A stretch of DNA of 45,902 nucleotides from Gemmatimonadota bacterium (GTDB taxonomy: Bacteria; Latescibacterota; UBA2968), in assembly GCA_026706845.1 (NCBI GenBank), contig JAPOXY010000030.1, positions 1 through 45,902 on the forward strand, written 5' to 3'. Shown here piece by piece: positions 16,092 through 23,828 of the stretch. The notes under the pieces were generated by a model. The model had not been told where the DNA came from, made no database searches, and saw only the letters and a program-made list of their open reading frames with translations. Numbering within the stretch: position 1 is the first letter of the stretch; the number at the start of each line of letters is the position of its first letter. The position numbers were made by a program, and so were the translations under genes.

Positions 16092-18488
16092 ATGCTCAAG
16101 AATTATCTGGTAGTTGCACTTCGTCATCTTTGGAGACAAAAAGTCTATTCCTTCACGAATATCCTCGGTCTGGCAATAGGGATTGCCTTTTGCATTTTGA
16201 CCTTTCGGTACATTCACAATGAGTGGACATACGATACATTCCACGAAAATCTGGATCGAATTTATCGTGTCTATGAGATTAGAAAGAACCCTAATGGCGA
16301 AATAAGAAATTCTGCACGCGTTCCAACGCCCTTGGCAGCTACATTAAAGCGCGATTTTCCCGAAATAGAAAAAGTCGCGAGATTTAGAGAGGAAAAAAGT
16401 GTTGTAAAATATAAAGACAAAATGTTTGTAGAAAATATGCTCTTTACAGGTCCTGATGTTTTTGAAGTCTTTTCATTTTCCCTTTTGAATGGAGATAAAA
16501 CAGCCCTCCATAATAGATCCTCAATAGTCATTAGCCGAAGGATGGCTCATAAGTATTTTGATCGAGAAAATCCGATTGATAAGACGCTCGCTGTGAGGAT
16601 AAACGCAGAGTATATCGATTTTGTGGTAAAAGGTGTCGTATCGGAGATACCTGAAAATTCGAGCTTAAAATTTGATTTTCTTTTGCCATCTGAAATGCAG
16701 CCAAATTATGAGAGATATGCTGACCTGTGGGGGAGTTCCAGAGTTGTCTCATACGTACTGCTATCGGAAAATGCCAATCCTTTGCAACTTATCTCAAAAT
16801 TTCCCGAGTTTATACAAAAATACTATCAATCAACTATTCAAAAATACCAGGAATACGATGCACTGGCTTTAAGTGATGATGCGCTTCAATTGGATTTACA
16901 GCCATTTCACGATGTTCACTTGAATTCAGACATCCTGGGCGGATTATTGCCAACTGGAGACAGAATATTCTCATTTGTACTTCTTGGAATCGCTCTTGGT
17001 GTTCTACTGGTTGCCTGTATCAATTTTGCCAATATTTCTATGGCTTTAGCCTCTACTCGTATTAAAGAAATAGGTATGCGTAAGGTTGTGGGAGCAGAGA
17101 GATTGCAACTTATGCAACAATTTTGGGGAGAGGCACTGTTATTAAGTCTTATTGGACTATTTGTCGGAATTGCATTCTCAGAACTTGCTCTGCCTCTTTT
17201 TAATAGTGTCGCCAATAAAGAACTGACCTTGGACTATGGTAGTGAAGTGATGGCTTCTCTTGTTCTTCTATCTATTCTTGTTGGCATAATTGCTGGCAGT
17301 TATCCTTCGATCGTTTTGTCCGGGTATTCTCCAATTCACACACTCACAGAGAGTTTGAAATCTGGCGGCTCTAATTTTTTCAGTAAAGCTCTGATAACGA
17401 CCCAATTTTCGGTATCAATATTTTTAATCATTTTTGCGATTGTCACCTTTAGACAGATAGATTATTTGAAAACAAAAGATCGGGGTTTTCAAGACGAACA
17501 AGTCGTGGTCATTGATGCATCCCAACCGAATAAGGGGCAAAGGTCAGATGTTTATACGATTTATAAATCTGAATTATCCCGTTACCCCAGTGTTCTGGGT
17601 ATTACGGCATCTTTTGTCCACTTTGGAGGATTAATTTGGACGACGAACGTTAAGTGCAAGGGGTCTGTGATTGAGGTCCAATTTTTCGATGTTGCGCCCA
17701 ATTTTATTGAAACGCTTGGAATCGAATTAAGTGAAGGAAGGGGATTTATTCAGGATTCGAATTCAGATTTACATGGAAGTATTATTGTAAACGAGGCATT
17801 GGTTAGAGAGTTTGGATGGGCATCGCCTATAGGTAAAATGCTTCCGGAATTTAGCAATAGACAAATTGTAGGTGTTGTCAAAGACTTTCATTCCCGCTCT
17901 CTGCACCATCAGATTGAGCCTGTTGTGTTCGAGTTGGGGCGTCCCGACCAATACCAATATATTTATGTGCGGATCAATCCTGTAGAAGTTCAACATACTT
18001 TGAATCTACTGAAAAAAAAGTGGACAGAATTGAATCCGCATATCCCGTTTCAATTCTCTTTTCTTGACCAGGACCTGGATAGCCAATATCGAGCGGAAGA
18101 ACGCTGGGGAAGGATAAGTAGATCAGGTTCTCTATTTTCAATATTTATTGCCTGTATTGGAATCTTTAGCCTTGCTGCTTTAGCTATGAACAAACGGGTA
18201 AAAGAGATAGGCATCCGTAGAGTTCTTGGAGCATCAATTTGGAATGTTGTATTTTTATTCTTTAGAGGGTATGTAAGGTTGGTTGTGGTGGCTAATCTCT
18301 GCGTATGGCCAATTGCCTATTATGCTGTAGGGCAATGGTTAAATGATTTTGCATACCATATATCTTTTCCAATTTGGGCGTTCGCCGTCAGTGGATTCCT
18401 GACACTTTGTGTTACCCTTTTAACGGTGAGCTATCACGTTTTGAAAGCTGCGCGTTCGAACCCTGTGGATGCGCTTCGGTACGAATAA
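16092..18488 (+). CDS. ABC transporter permease, FtsX/MacB double-permease type (copy 4)
   Basis: A 798-residue paralogue of the three minus-strand permeases, starting at ATG (MLKNYLVVALRHLW) with GGGAG six bases upstream; an in-frame TTG two codons earlier lacks good spacing. TM1, MacB_PCD domain, three TMs, second extracytoplasmic domain and three TMs are recognisable. Coupling motifs are EIGMRKVVGAERL and EIGIRRVLGASIW. It is more divergent than copies 1-3 in its periplasmic domains. The gene is alone in its orientation, and no ATPase is adjacent. Confidence 0.9.
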   Translation: MLKNYLVVALRHLWRQKVYSFTNILGLAIGIAFCILTFRYIHNEWTYDTFHENLDRIYRVYEIRKNPNGEIRNSARVPTPLAATLKRDFPEIEKVARFREEKSVVKYKDKMFVENMLFTGPDVFEVFSFSLLNGDKTALHNRSSIVISRRMAHKYFDRENPIDKTLAVRINAEYIDFVVKGVVSEIPENSSLKFDFLLPSEMQPNYERYADLWGSSRVVSYVLLSENANPLQLISKFPEFIQKYYQSTIQKYQEYDALALSDDALQLDLQPFHDVHLNSDILGGLLPTGDRIFSFVLLGIALGVLLVACINFANISMALASTRIKEIGMRKVVGAERLQLMQQFWGEALLLSLIGLFVGIAFSELALPLFNSVANKELTLDYGSEVMASLVLLSILVGIIAGSYPSIVLSGYSPIHTLTESLKSGGSNFFSKALITTQFSVSIFLIIFAIVTFRQIDYLKTKDRGFQDEQVVVIDASQPNKGQRSDVYTIYKSELSRYPSVLGITASFVHFGGLIWTTNVKCKGSVIEVQFFDVAPNFIETLGIELSEGRGFIQDSNSDLHGSIIVNEALVREFGWASPIGKMLPEFSNRQIVGVVKDFHSRSLHHQIEPVVFELGRPDQYQYIYVRINPVEVQHTLNLLKKKWTELNPHIPFQFSFLDQDLDSQYRAEERWGRISRSGSLFSIFIACIGIFSLAALAMNKRVKEIGIRRVLGASIWNVVFLFFRGYVRLVVVANLCVWPIAYYAVGQWLNDFAYHISFPIWAFAVSGFLTLCVTLLTVSYHVLKAARSNPVDALRYE

Positions 18489-18495
18489 AATAAAA

Positions 18496-18524
18496 CAACT
18501 AAAGTAGTTACTTTGTTTTAGTTG
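18496..18524. terminator. Inverted repeat between convergent genes
   Basis: CAACTAAA (18496-18503) pairs with TTTAGTTG (18517-18524) around a 13-base loop, eight bases after the permease stop. It is AT-rich and lacks a U-tract, so a terminator role is only plausible. Its 3' arm overlaps the start of repeat R2. Confidence 0.35.
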
Positions 18525-18588
18525 ATAAGTCATTGACAAGTTCTTAGTGCCAGGGCCACGCAATATGAGACCAGTTCCCACAACTGGC
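18515..18588. repeat. Dispersed repeat R2 with CCAGTT-CCCAC-AACTGG hairpin
   Basis: A 74-bp copy running from GTTTTAGTTGATAAG to CACAACTGGC. It is shared with R3 (21252-21325) and, more weakly, R1 (12383-12438). The right end has a perfect six-pair hairpin with a CCCAC loop. The copy overlaps the last codons and stop of the C45 hydrolase gene. Confidence 0.75.
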
Positions 18589-19578
18589 CGCTGGTTGTCT
18601 GCCCATGGTGAACTCAGTCTTGCTGGCAGCGGGGCACACGACGACTGAATACGCGGTTGCGAACGTCTCGTCTCTTCGTTCCACTTCGTCGTCGGCGAGA
18701 TATGTCTTCAAATCCGACGGTGTTGGGGACCTTCCGCTGTTGTAGCTGTTTTCGAGAAGTTGCGCCAGGCGATTGTATCTGCTCCAGGTGTCGCGTGGCC
18801 GTTTTCCTTCCTTTCTGCTCCTTCGTCCTATAACGGCGTGGTTTGTTCTCACAGCCCAATCCGTTTTGACTCTCTCCAGTCTCCATTTGGAACATGAGCA
18901 TTCGAAGACGGCTGCTTCATCCGTTTTGCCATCCACAGCTATCAGGATCATGCCTTCTGTCCTGTCTATTTTGTTCAGGAGGCCCTGCACATCATCAATG
19001 GTTTCACACGTCTCCAGAGCTTCAACGATGAAGCCATACGTCGGCAGGACGACTTTTCTACTGTCTGGCTTATCAGTCTCCTTCAAGTGGTCAACGTGTA
19101 GCCATAGCTTTGCCTTGTTGATTCCAGCGGTCGCCCAGATATCTCCCGCAAGTCCGAAGTACATGGTTGGGATGCGACCCTTGATCTCCAGGATAGTGAT
19201 ATATCCCCATAGCTTGGGTACAAAGGTGTCGTTGTTGTGACCAATCCAGACTTTGCCTTTGGACCGACAGATGATGCTGCTACAGCCCTGACTGAGTGCT
19301 ATTTCCTGATAACCCCAATGTGCTATGCGCTCGAACGGTATCCCACTCCCTTCAGAGAGGCCCCGAAACCTGTCACATATATGTTCGGGTAGAGAACTGA
19401 TCCACGCTTCAGCATGAGTTTCCGAGGACTTAGCACAGTTCTTCGCTGCCAGAATTCGGGCAGCAAGGTAATCTTCAAGGTAGGCACCAAAACTACGGCC
19501 GAGACTCTCGCCAAGACGGATGCCGGCAGTATAAGGATCATCGGCTTCTATCCTGACTATGCGGGGTATCGTATCCAT
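18544..19578 (-). CDS. C45-family Ntn hydrolase / acyl-CoA:6-APA acyltransferase-like
   Basis: A 344-residue protein of the C45 (isopenicillin N acyltransferase-like) family. The likely autocatalytic nucleophile is Cys99 in SQGCSSII, followed by KVWIGHNNDTF, the conserved strand after the processing site. Members self-cleave before the Cys and then hydrolyse or transfer linear amide bonds, for example N-acyl amino acids or beta-lactam side chains. There is no signal peptide, so it is cytoplasmic. The C-terminus, ASCGNWSHIAWPWH, is encoded by repeat R2 and recurs as a detached fragment at 21281. It is the last of ten codirectional genes. The SD is weak. Confidence 0.82.
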   Translation of the reverse strand: MDTIPRIVRIEADDPYTAGIRLGESLGRSFGAYLEDYLAARILAAKNCAKSSETHAEAWISSLPEHICDRFRGLSEGSGIPFERIAHWGYQEIALSQGCSSIICRSKGKVWIGHNNDTFVPKLWGYITILEIKGRIPTMYFGLAGDIWATAGINKAKLWLHVDHLKETDKPDSRKVVLPTYGFIVEALETCETIDDVQGLLNKIDRTEGMILIAVDGKTDEAAVFECSCSKWRLERVKTDWAVRTNHAVIGRRSRKEGKRPRDTWSRYNRLAQLLENSYNSGRSPTPSDLKTYLADDEVERRDETFATAYSVVVCPAASKTEFTMGRQPAASCGNWSHIAWPWH

Positions 19579-19622
19579 GATTTTTCGGTAGGGTATAACA
19601 TTTTCGCGGTTTGCAATGAAAC

Positions 19623-20210
19623 TTATTCGATTTTTTGACGTCCATTGGCATCATAAAAAGCAAAGTGACGTGTTTCACCATCATAGGAGGCTGCCCGATT
19701 CCACGCTTCCAGCACTGGCTTATTTTTTTTCAATAACTGATCCAGAAATAATGTCACGAAGATGGTCGTTGACGCGGCATTTTGGTAATCCAGAGATCCG
19801 ATGTAGCATCTCGGCTTACTCTTCAAAAATGCGCTTGCCATTGCGTCTGTCCCGCCTACACAACACGTATTCACAACAATTCGATCAGTCAGATTTGCAT
19901 GTTTTTCAATACTCTCTGGCGGCATGCTCTCGTCCTTTAGCATTGATGTATCAATGCCCTCCATATAATCCCCGAAGACAATCCCATTCTCATCCCCATG
20001 ACCGCAGATGATGATACAGGGAGGCAATTCAGGTTCACGACTGATGACCTTCAGAAAATCACCTGGTGTTCCGATTCTATAGAATCGGACTGCCAGGTTT
20101 AGCTCTTCAGCAAACATTCGGATTGTATGCGCTTGTTGAAAGTCTGCGATGTTTATTATGCCAATGGGATTCTGTTTGGCGTAAAATTGAGTCTCAACCG
20201 GATTCCACAT
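19623..20210 (-). CDS. Caspase/CHAT-like (clan CD) cysteine protease candidate
   Basis: A 195-residue protein. A strand ending IIICGHGDENG provides a candidate His71, and IVVNTCCVGG a candidate Cys116, the His-Gly and Asn-x-Cys-x-x-Gly pattern of caspase-like and CHAT proteases. After the Cys, RCYIGSLDYQNAASTTIFV and the helix LFLDQLLKKNKPVLEAWNRA resemble the CHAT C-terminal strand and helix. No leader or regulatory domain is present. GAGGAAAACAAAC provides the SD. It sits between a GNAT and a C45 hydrolase. Family assignment rests on motif pattern only; the target is unknown. Confidence 0.5.
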   Translation of the reverse strand: MWNPVETQFYAKQNPIGIINIADFQQAHTIRMFAEELNLAVRFYRIGTPGDFLKVISREPELPPCIIICGHGDENGIVFGDYMEGIDTSMLKDESMPPESIEKHANLTDRIVVNTCCVGGTDAMASAFLKSKPRCYIGSLDYQNAASTTIFVTLFLDQLLKKNKPVLEAWNRAASYDGETRHFAFYDANGRQKIE

Positions 20211-20230
20211 GTTTGTTTTCCTCTCATCAG
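20211..20230 (-). promoter_or_regulatory. Leader/SD segment duplicated at 21331-21351
   Basis: On the minus strand CTGATGAGAGGAAAACAAAC precedes the start codon of the protease-like gene and provides GAGGA as SD. A near-identical copy, with one extra A, lies at 21331-21351 next to repeat R3, where no gene of normal size follows. Confidence 0.55.
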
Positions 20231-20273
20231 TAAAGAATGCGGTATTTCACGGAAGATAGGCGCGACTTGTGAG

Positions 20274-20732
20274 TCACTTTTGTTCCAGTTCTTTTTTCAT
20301 CGAGATAAAATATTCGTTAAAGCCCATCTTCCTCCAAAAATTCTGGCCTTCTGAGTTAGTTGCCATGACATCGAGGGCTATAGATTGCACATGCTTTGGA
20401 AAACGCGCGTCTATCAGAATTTGGAAGGCTGCTTTACCCAGGCCAAGCCGACGATGAGAGCGTTCGATGTAATACTGTCGGATATAAATTACTGCCTCAT
20501 TTGGATCATAGTAGTCGGTACGCTTTTGATAGACAGAATAGCCTATTACCTGTCCATCATGTAGAAATACATCTACCGTCCATATATTTGTATCTAACCA
20601 CTCGCGAAACCGGTCCTCGTATTCTTTCAATGAAAATGGATTCTCGCTACCCTGGTCATCCACGAGACAGCTATTCATTTTAGCCAACTGAGGCAAATCA
20701 CTCAATTGTGCCGCGCGGACAGTGATTAACAT
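20274..20732 (-). CDS. GNAT-family N-acetyltransferase
   Basis: A 152-residue protein with the GNAT fold. The acetyl-CoA pyrophosphate-binding loop is RRLGLGKA (residues 94-101, R-x-x-G-x-G), preceded by the beta-4 strand YIRQYYIE and followed by ALDVMATNSEGQNFWRKMGF, the classic helix plus beta-5/motif B. It transfers acetyl to an amine; the substrate is unknown. It overlaps the upstream GrpB-family gene by seven bases, so the two are translationally coupled. Confidence 0.85.
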   Translation of the reverse strand: MLITVRAAQLSDLPQLAKMNSCLVDDQGSENPFSLKEYEDRFREWLDTNIWTVDVFLHDGQVIGYSVYQKRTDYYDPNEAVIYIRQYYIERSHRRLGLGKAAFQILIDARFPKHVQSIALDVMATNSEGQNFWRKMGFNEYFISMKKELEQK

Positions 20733-21241
20733 GCTATCCTCGCTAAGATAAGAATTTTCTCGACAAATTCTGTTTTTCCAGATACATAACCTCCTCGACC
20801 AGTAGGATACTTCTCAAGAAGCCTAATCTTAAGTTCCTGGTAATCTGATAAGGCCTCTGGATGATTTCTGAGATAATCACGAAAAAGAATCTGACGCTCC
20901 CAATATGAACCTCTGTCCTTATAACAGATTGAGCAGTGAAATTCAGTGGGGTTACCCTTCCGAAAAAAATGTCTTTCGCTACTAGAAGACCGTTCTTCAT
21001 AACGGTACTTTATCTTAGCGAGAGGATCTATGAACAAATCCGCGATCTCTGGATTTGCAACCTTCACAGCCAGGTCAATGATCGGTTTCGACATGAGACC
21101 CTTTACAGACGTACTGCCAATGTGCTCTATACCAAGTGCCTTGTCCTTAAAGATTGCTTCTATCTTCAATTTTTCAGTTTCAAACTTCGTACACCAGTAG
21201 GGGTCGTAGGGAATCAACTTTAGATGAGAAATATCAGTCAT
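20726..21241 (-). CDS. GrpB/UPF0157 family nucleotidyltransferase-like protein
   Basis: A 171-residue member of the GrpB family. The hallmark GIEHIGSTSVKGLMSKPIIDL segment is split around residue 45: IEHIGSTSVKG carries the nucleotidyltransferase GS motif and KPIIDL the acidic metal site. HFFRKGNPTEFHCSI is the second conserved strand. The family is predicted to transfer nucleotides, often annotated beside GNATs or CoaE; biochemistry is poorly defined. It starts just after repeat R3 and overlaps the GNAT gene. Confidence 0.85.
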   Translation of the reverse strand: MTDISHLKLIPYDPYWCTKFETEKLKIEAIFKDKALGIEHIGSTSVKGLMSKPIIDLAVKVANPEIADLFIDPLAKIKYRYEERSSSSERHFFRKGNPTEFHCSICYKDRGSYWERQILFRDYLRNHPEALSDYQELKIRLLEKYPTGRGGYVSGKTEFVEKILILARIAC

Positions 21242-21251
21242 GGTGTTAACC

Positions 21252-21325
21252 GTTTTAGTTGATAAATCTCCAGCAAGCCCTTAGTGCCACGGCCACGCAA
21301 TACGGGACCAGTTTCCACAACTGGC
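21252..21325. repeat. Dispersed repeat R3 with CCAGTT-TCCAC-AACTGG hairpin
   Basis: A 74-bp copy similar to R2, in the 133-bp gap between the methyltransferase and GrpB genes. On the minus strand it reads ASCGNWSRIAWPWH and a stop, the same tail as the C45 hydrolase with one change, but no upstream C45 coding sequence exists here. It is followed by a copy of the protease-gene leader (21331-21351). Confidence 0.75.
21281..21325 (-). pseudogene. Detached C45-hydrolase C-terminal fragment
   Basis: Fourteen codons plus stop identical in frame to the C45 C-terminus except His to Arg. They lie inside R3. It is either the relic of a second C45 gene or a repeat unit that happens to provide a stop; see the repeat finding. 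Confidence 0.35.
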
Positions 21326-21374
21326 CTCATATTTGTTTTTCCTCTCATCAGGTGTTCAGTTTTGTCTTTTGCCG

Positions 21375-22088
21375 TCAGAGCTTTCTTCCGCTATATATTC
21401 CGAAAAGCCCATATCGATAATGGCAGGAGACTTCCTCAAAGCCGACTATCTGCAAATCCTCAAGTTGGTTCTCCAAGGTATCATAAAAGTTCTCTGGACG
21501 AACACGCGCTTCATCGGGAATATGTGAAAAGGATTTAGAGAGGTTTTCTCGCTTCTCATGCTTTTGAATCCATTCTCTCCAGAGGTCGTAATACCAGTTT
21601 TCGAGGGTTTCAGTTGTGGGTAAAACAATATCGATATTCAGAAAGTACGAGTTTGGTGCTAACATATTCAAGATTTTTTCAAATAGCCTTCGTCTTTGTA
21701 ATTTCTCCAGGTGGTGGATGGCAAAGCAAGAGACAATGAAGTCGAAAGTGTCCAAATTTACTTTGCCTGCGATTATATCTTCGAAAGGCATTTTGATGAA
21801 GTTTTCCACGTCATATACGGCAAGCCTCTTTTGGGCGGCTGAAAGCATTTCTTCAGAGCCATCGACCGCTACCAGTTGGATATGAGGATCTATAAGGAAT
21901 AGCCTCTCGCTTATAATTCCGTCGCCACATCCGAGATCAAGTACTCGCTTTTTCTGAACAAAATGCTGGTAGAATGAAGCAAGTATCTCGAAATGCGTAT
22001 TTCGTTCCGGTAAAAAGTGTTGCGAATGATCTTGATATTCTTGGGCATATTCTGTTTCGCCCCATCTGGATTCTTCAAATTTTGCCAT
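21375..22088 (-). CDS. Class I SAM-dependent methyltransferase
   Basis: A 237-residue methyltransferase. Motif I is VLDLGCGDGIIS (around residues 50-60), the post-I acidic residue is in LVAVDGSEEML, and motif IV is FDFIVSCFAIHHL. The C-terminal part (WYYDLWREWIQKH, CHYRYGLFGIYSGRK) is typical of small-molecule O/N-methyltransferases. The substrate is unknown. It is codirectional with DUF433 upstream (47-base gap) and is separated from the next gene by R3. Confidence 0.85.
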   Translation of the reverse strand: MAKFEESRWGETEYAQEYQDHSQHFLPERNTHFEILASFYQHFVQKKRVLDLGCGDGIISERLFLIDPHIQLVAVDGSEEMLSAAQKRLAVYDVENFIKMPFEDIIAGKVNLDTFDFIVSCFAIHHLEKLQRRRLFEKILNMLAPNSYFLNIDIVLPTTETLENWYYDLWREWIQKHEKRENLSKSFSHIPDEARVRPENFYDTLENQLEDLQIVGFEEVSCHYRYGLFGIYSGRKL

Positions 22089-22135
22089 AGTCTAATCCGT
22101 TCTTTTGTGCAAGAAGTCCCTCACATGAGGAAAAA

Positions 22136-22336
22136 TTAGGCGACTATCGCTGCATAATGCAATGCAGCGCGTATATCTTCTAATGTGAGCCGGGGATAAG
22201 CGTCAAGCAAATCGTCTTCTGATGCTCCTTCCCCCAGTTTTCTCAAAATCAGATCGACTGGAATGCGCGTCCCCTTCACCACGGGTTTTCCCATCATCAA
22301 CTTGGGATTGATTTCAATGCGGTCTAAGTTAGGCAT
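22136..22336 (-). CDS. DUF433 family antitoxin-like protein (orphan)
   Basis: A 66-residue protein with the DUF433 signature: RIEINPKLMMGKPVVKGTRI, then PVDLILRKL and the ASEDDLLDAYPRLT helix-turn-helix region, ending in LHYAA. These small DNA-binding proteins normally precede a DUF5615 PIN-like toxin. Here the next gene is a methyltransferase 47 bases away, so the toxin is absent. The SD is GAGGA, seven bases from ATG. Confidence 0.85.
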   Translation of the reverse strand: MPNLDRIEINPKLMMGKPVVKGTRIPVDLILRKLGEGASEDDLLDAYPRLTLEDIRAALHYAAIVA

Positions 22337-22393
22337 GGTATGTCCTCAGTATTCCAAAAATTTGTCAACATTGTCCAGGCTATCGTAATCCAT

Positions 22394-22876
22394 TCAGTCT
22401 TGTCTTTCGAAGAAGTCCCGTGCCCATATGAAATGACCAATACCGGCATTTTGAGCCGCCTGCTGATCAATTTCTGTATCTCCAACCAGGACTGATTGTT
22501 TGACATCGACAAAGTGTTTATCGGCAAGGCCAGTGATCATGTTAGGGTTTGGTTTTCTATATGGTGATTCGATGTGCGGGCAGACCCAGTAATCAGTGAT
22601 TATGCCCCCGGTTGCAGTGTTGACCTGATCGATAAAGGATTTCGTACTCTCGATTGATAAGGTTCCCTTTTCTATACCCGATTGATTTGTGATAATAAAT
22701 ATCGCGTCGAAGTTCGATGCCCTTTGCCTGAGAACCTCAACGATATTTGGCAGGATTTCCACGTTTCCAACTGCGTCCGTGAAGATTTCATCATCTTCTA
22801 TCCGAACGAGAGTCCCTCCGAGGTCGAGGAAAAGGGCTTTACACATGCCGCATTGGTCCGCCTGATTCGTTCTCAT
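22394..22876 (-). CDS. HAD-IIIA phosphatase (histidinol-phosphatase/GmhB-like)
   Basis: A 160-residue HAD hydrolase. Motif I is LFLDLGGTL (nucleophile Asp, second Asp replaced by Gly as in several HAD groups), motif II FIITNQSG, motif III via YRKPNPNM, and motif IV LVGDTEIDQQAA. YWVCPH resembles the partial zinc loop of GmhB-like enzymes. The likely role is sugar- or amino acid-phosphate hydrolysis. It follows an APH-fold kinase gene by 12 bases, with AAAGG as SD; a kinase and phosphatase pair may act on the same metabolite. Confidence 0.82.
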   Translation of the reverse strand: MRTNQADQCGMCKALFLDLGGTLVRIEDDEIFTDAVGNVEILPNIVEVLRQRASNFDAIFIITNQSGIEKGTLSIESTKSFIDQVNTATGGIITDYWVCPHIESPYRKPNPNMITGLADKHFVDVKQSVLVGDTEIDQQAAQNAGIGHFIWARDFFERQD

Positions 22877-22888
22877 GTGGGGTAACCT

Positions 22889-23827
22889 TTAAATAGAGAG
22901 CAATGTATGCAGGATATCTAACAATTCTGACACATTGTAATCTTGTATGTTTAAAGCGAGCAAGTAATCCTTAACAGCCAGAAGATCGCTTTCGGCAAAT
23001 TCGGGGGTGTGTTTTCTGTATTCACTCAGGAAGATATGTCCCAATTTGATGTCCAGACCAAATAGATAGGTTAGCCCCCACGCGACATCAACCGCCGCAG
23101 TGCCAAATCCAAGTTCGTCATTATCGATCAAGAAAAGTTCATCCTGATTCATCAGGAGATTATCGGGTGTGAAGTCGCCGTGTGTCAAGCGATGCGTAAG
23201 CGAAGAACGTGTCGAAGTATCCGATAATCGCGATATGGAGTTTTTGATCTCCTGGCTTTCCCCGGATTGCAAATCCCGATCATCTTGAAGAAATGCTTGT
23301 AACTGATTGGGAGATCTATCTACGAAAGTATCAATGTAGTAAAACTTGCTCAGGAGGTCCGAATGAATTTTCTGTCCGAGGAGGTGGAGTTGTCCGAGCA
23401 ATTTCCCCGCTAAGAGAGCTGTGTGCGTATCAGGAGAAAATGGCACGCCGGGGAGAATGATCTGAATTTCATAGAAGATGTTTTCTTCATTTTGCCAGTC
23501 GGAACCCTGTACCAGTGTTTCGCCGGAAGAATTGGCCATAAAGTCTGATACGGGGAAGCCCAGTTGAAGAAGTTGCTTTTGTATGTCTTGTGTTTTATAC
23601 AGTGACTTGACGCCTCTTTGTTCGATGTGGCGCCCCTTTAGGAGATAGGGGGTGCTGCGATATTCAAAGGCAGCCAGAATGTCAAATGGGCCGAAAGGCC
23701 ATGCTTTTAATCTAACTGGATTCTCAATCCCAAAACGAGTGAGGACATCCCGCACTACTGCCGCGGGGAAAGGGGGCATTTTCCCACCTATCAAGCCGTG
23801 CCATGTCGGATTGCGATCCAGTAGCAT
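22889..23827 (-). CDS. Aminoglycoside phosphotransferase (APH) family kinase 2
   Basis: A 312-residue APH-fold protein. The catalytic loop is LTHGDFTPDNLLM (HGD plus Asn) and the metal-binding Asp is in LIDNDELGFG. The N-lobe includes YLLKGRH with a probable ATP-binding Lys. APH-fold enzymes phosphorylate aminoglycosides, choline, homoserine, sugars or maltose; the target is not evident. It begins one base after the stop of another APH-fold gene, so the two are a tandem, probably coupled pair. Confidence 0.82.
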   Translation of the reverse strand: MLLDRNPTWHGLIGGKMPPFPAAVVRDVLTRFGIENPVRLKAWPFGPFDILAAFEYRSTPYLLKGRHIEQRGVKSLYKTQDIQKQLLQLGFPVSDFMANSSGETLVQGSDWQNEENIFYEIQIILPGVPFSPDTHTALLAGKLLGQLHLLGQKIHSDLLSKFYYIDTFVDRSPNQLQAFLQDDRDLQSGESQEIKNSISRLSDTSTRSSLTHRLTHGDFTPDNLLMNQDELFLIDNDELGFGTAAVDVAWGLTYLFGLDIKLGHIFLSEYRKHTPEFAESDLLAVKDYLLALNIQDYNVSELLDILHTLLSI

Positions 23828-23828
23828 A

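Noticed and set aside
22324-22527. Small frame upstream of DUF433
   Set aside because: Overlaps the HAD gene in another frame and has no family resemblance; likely a shadow.
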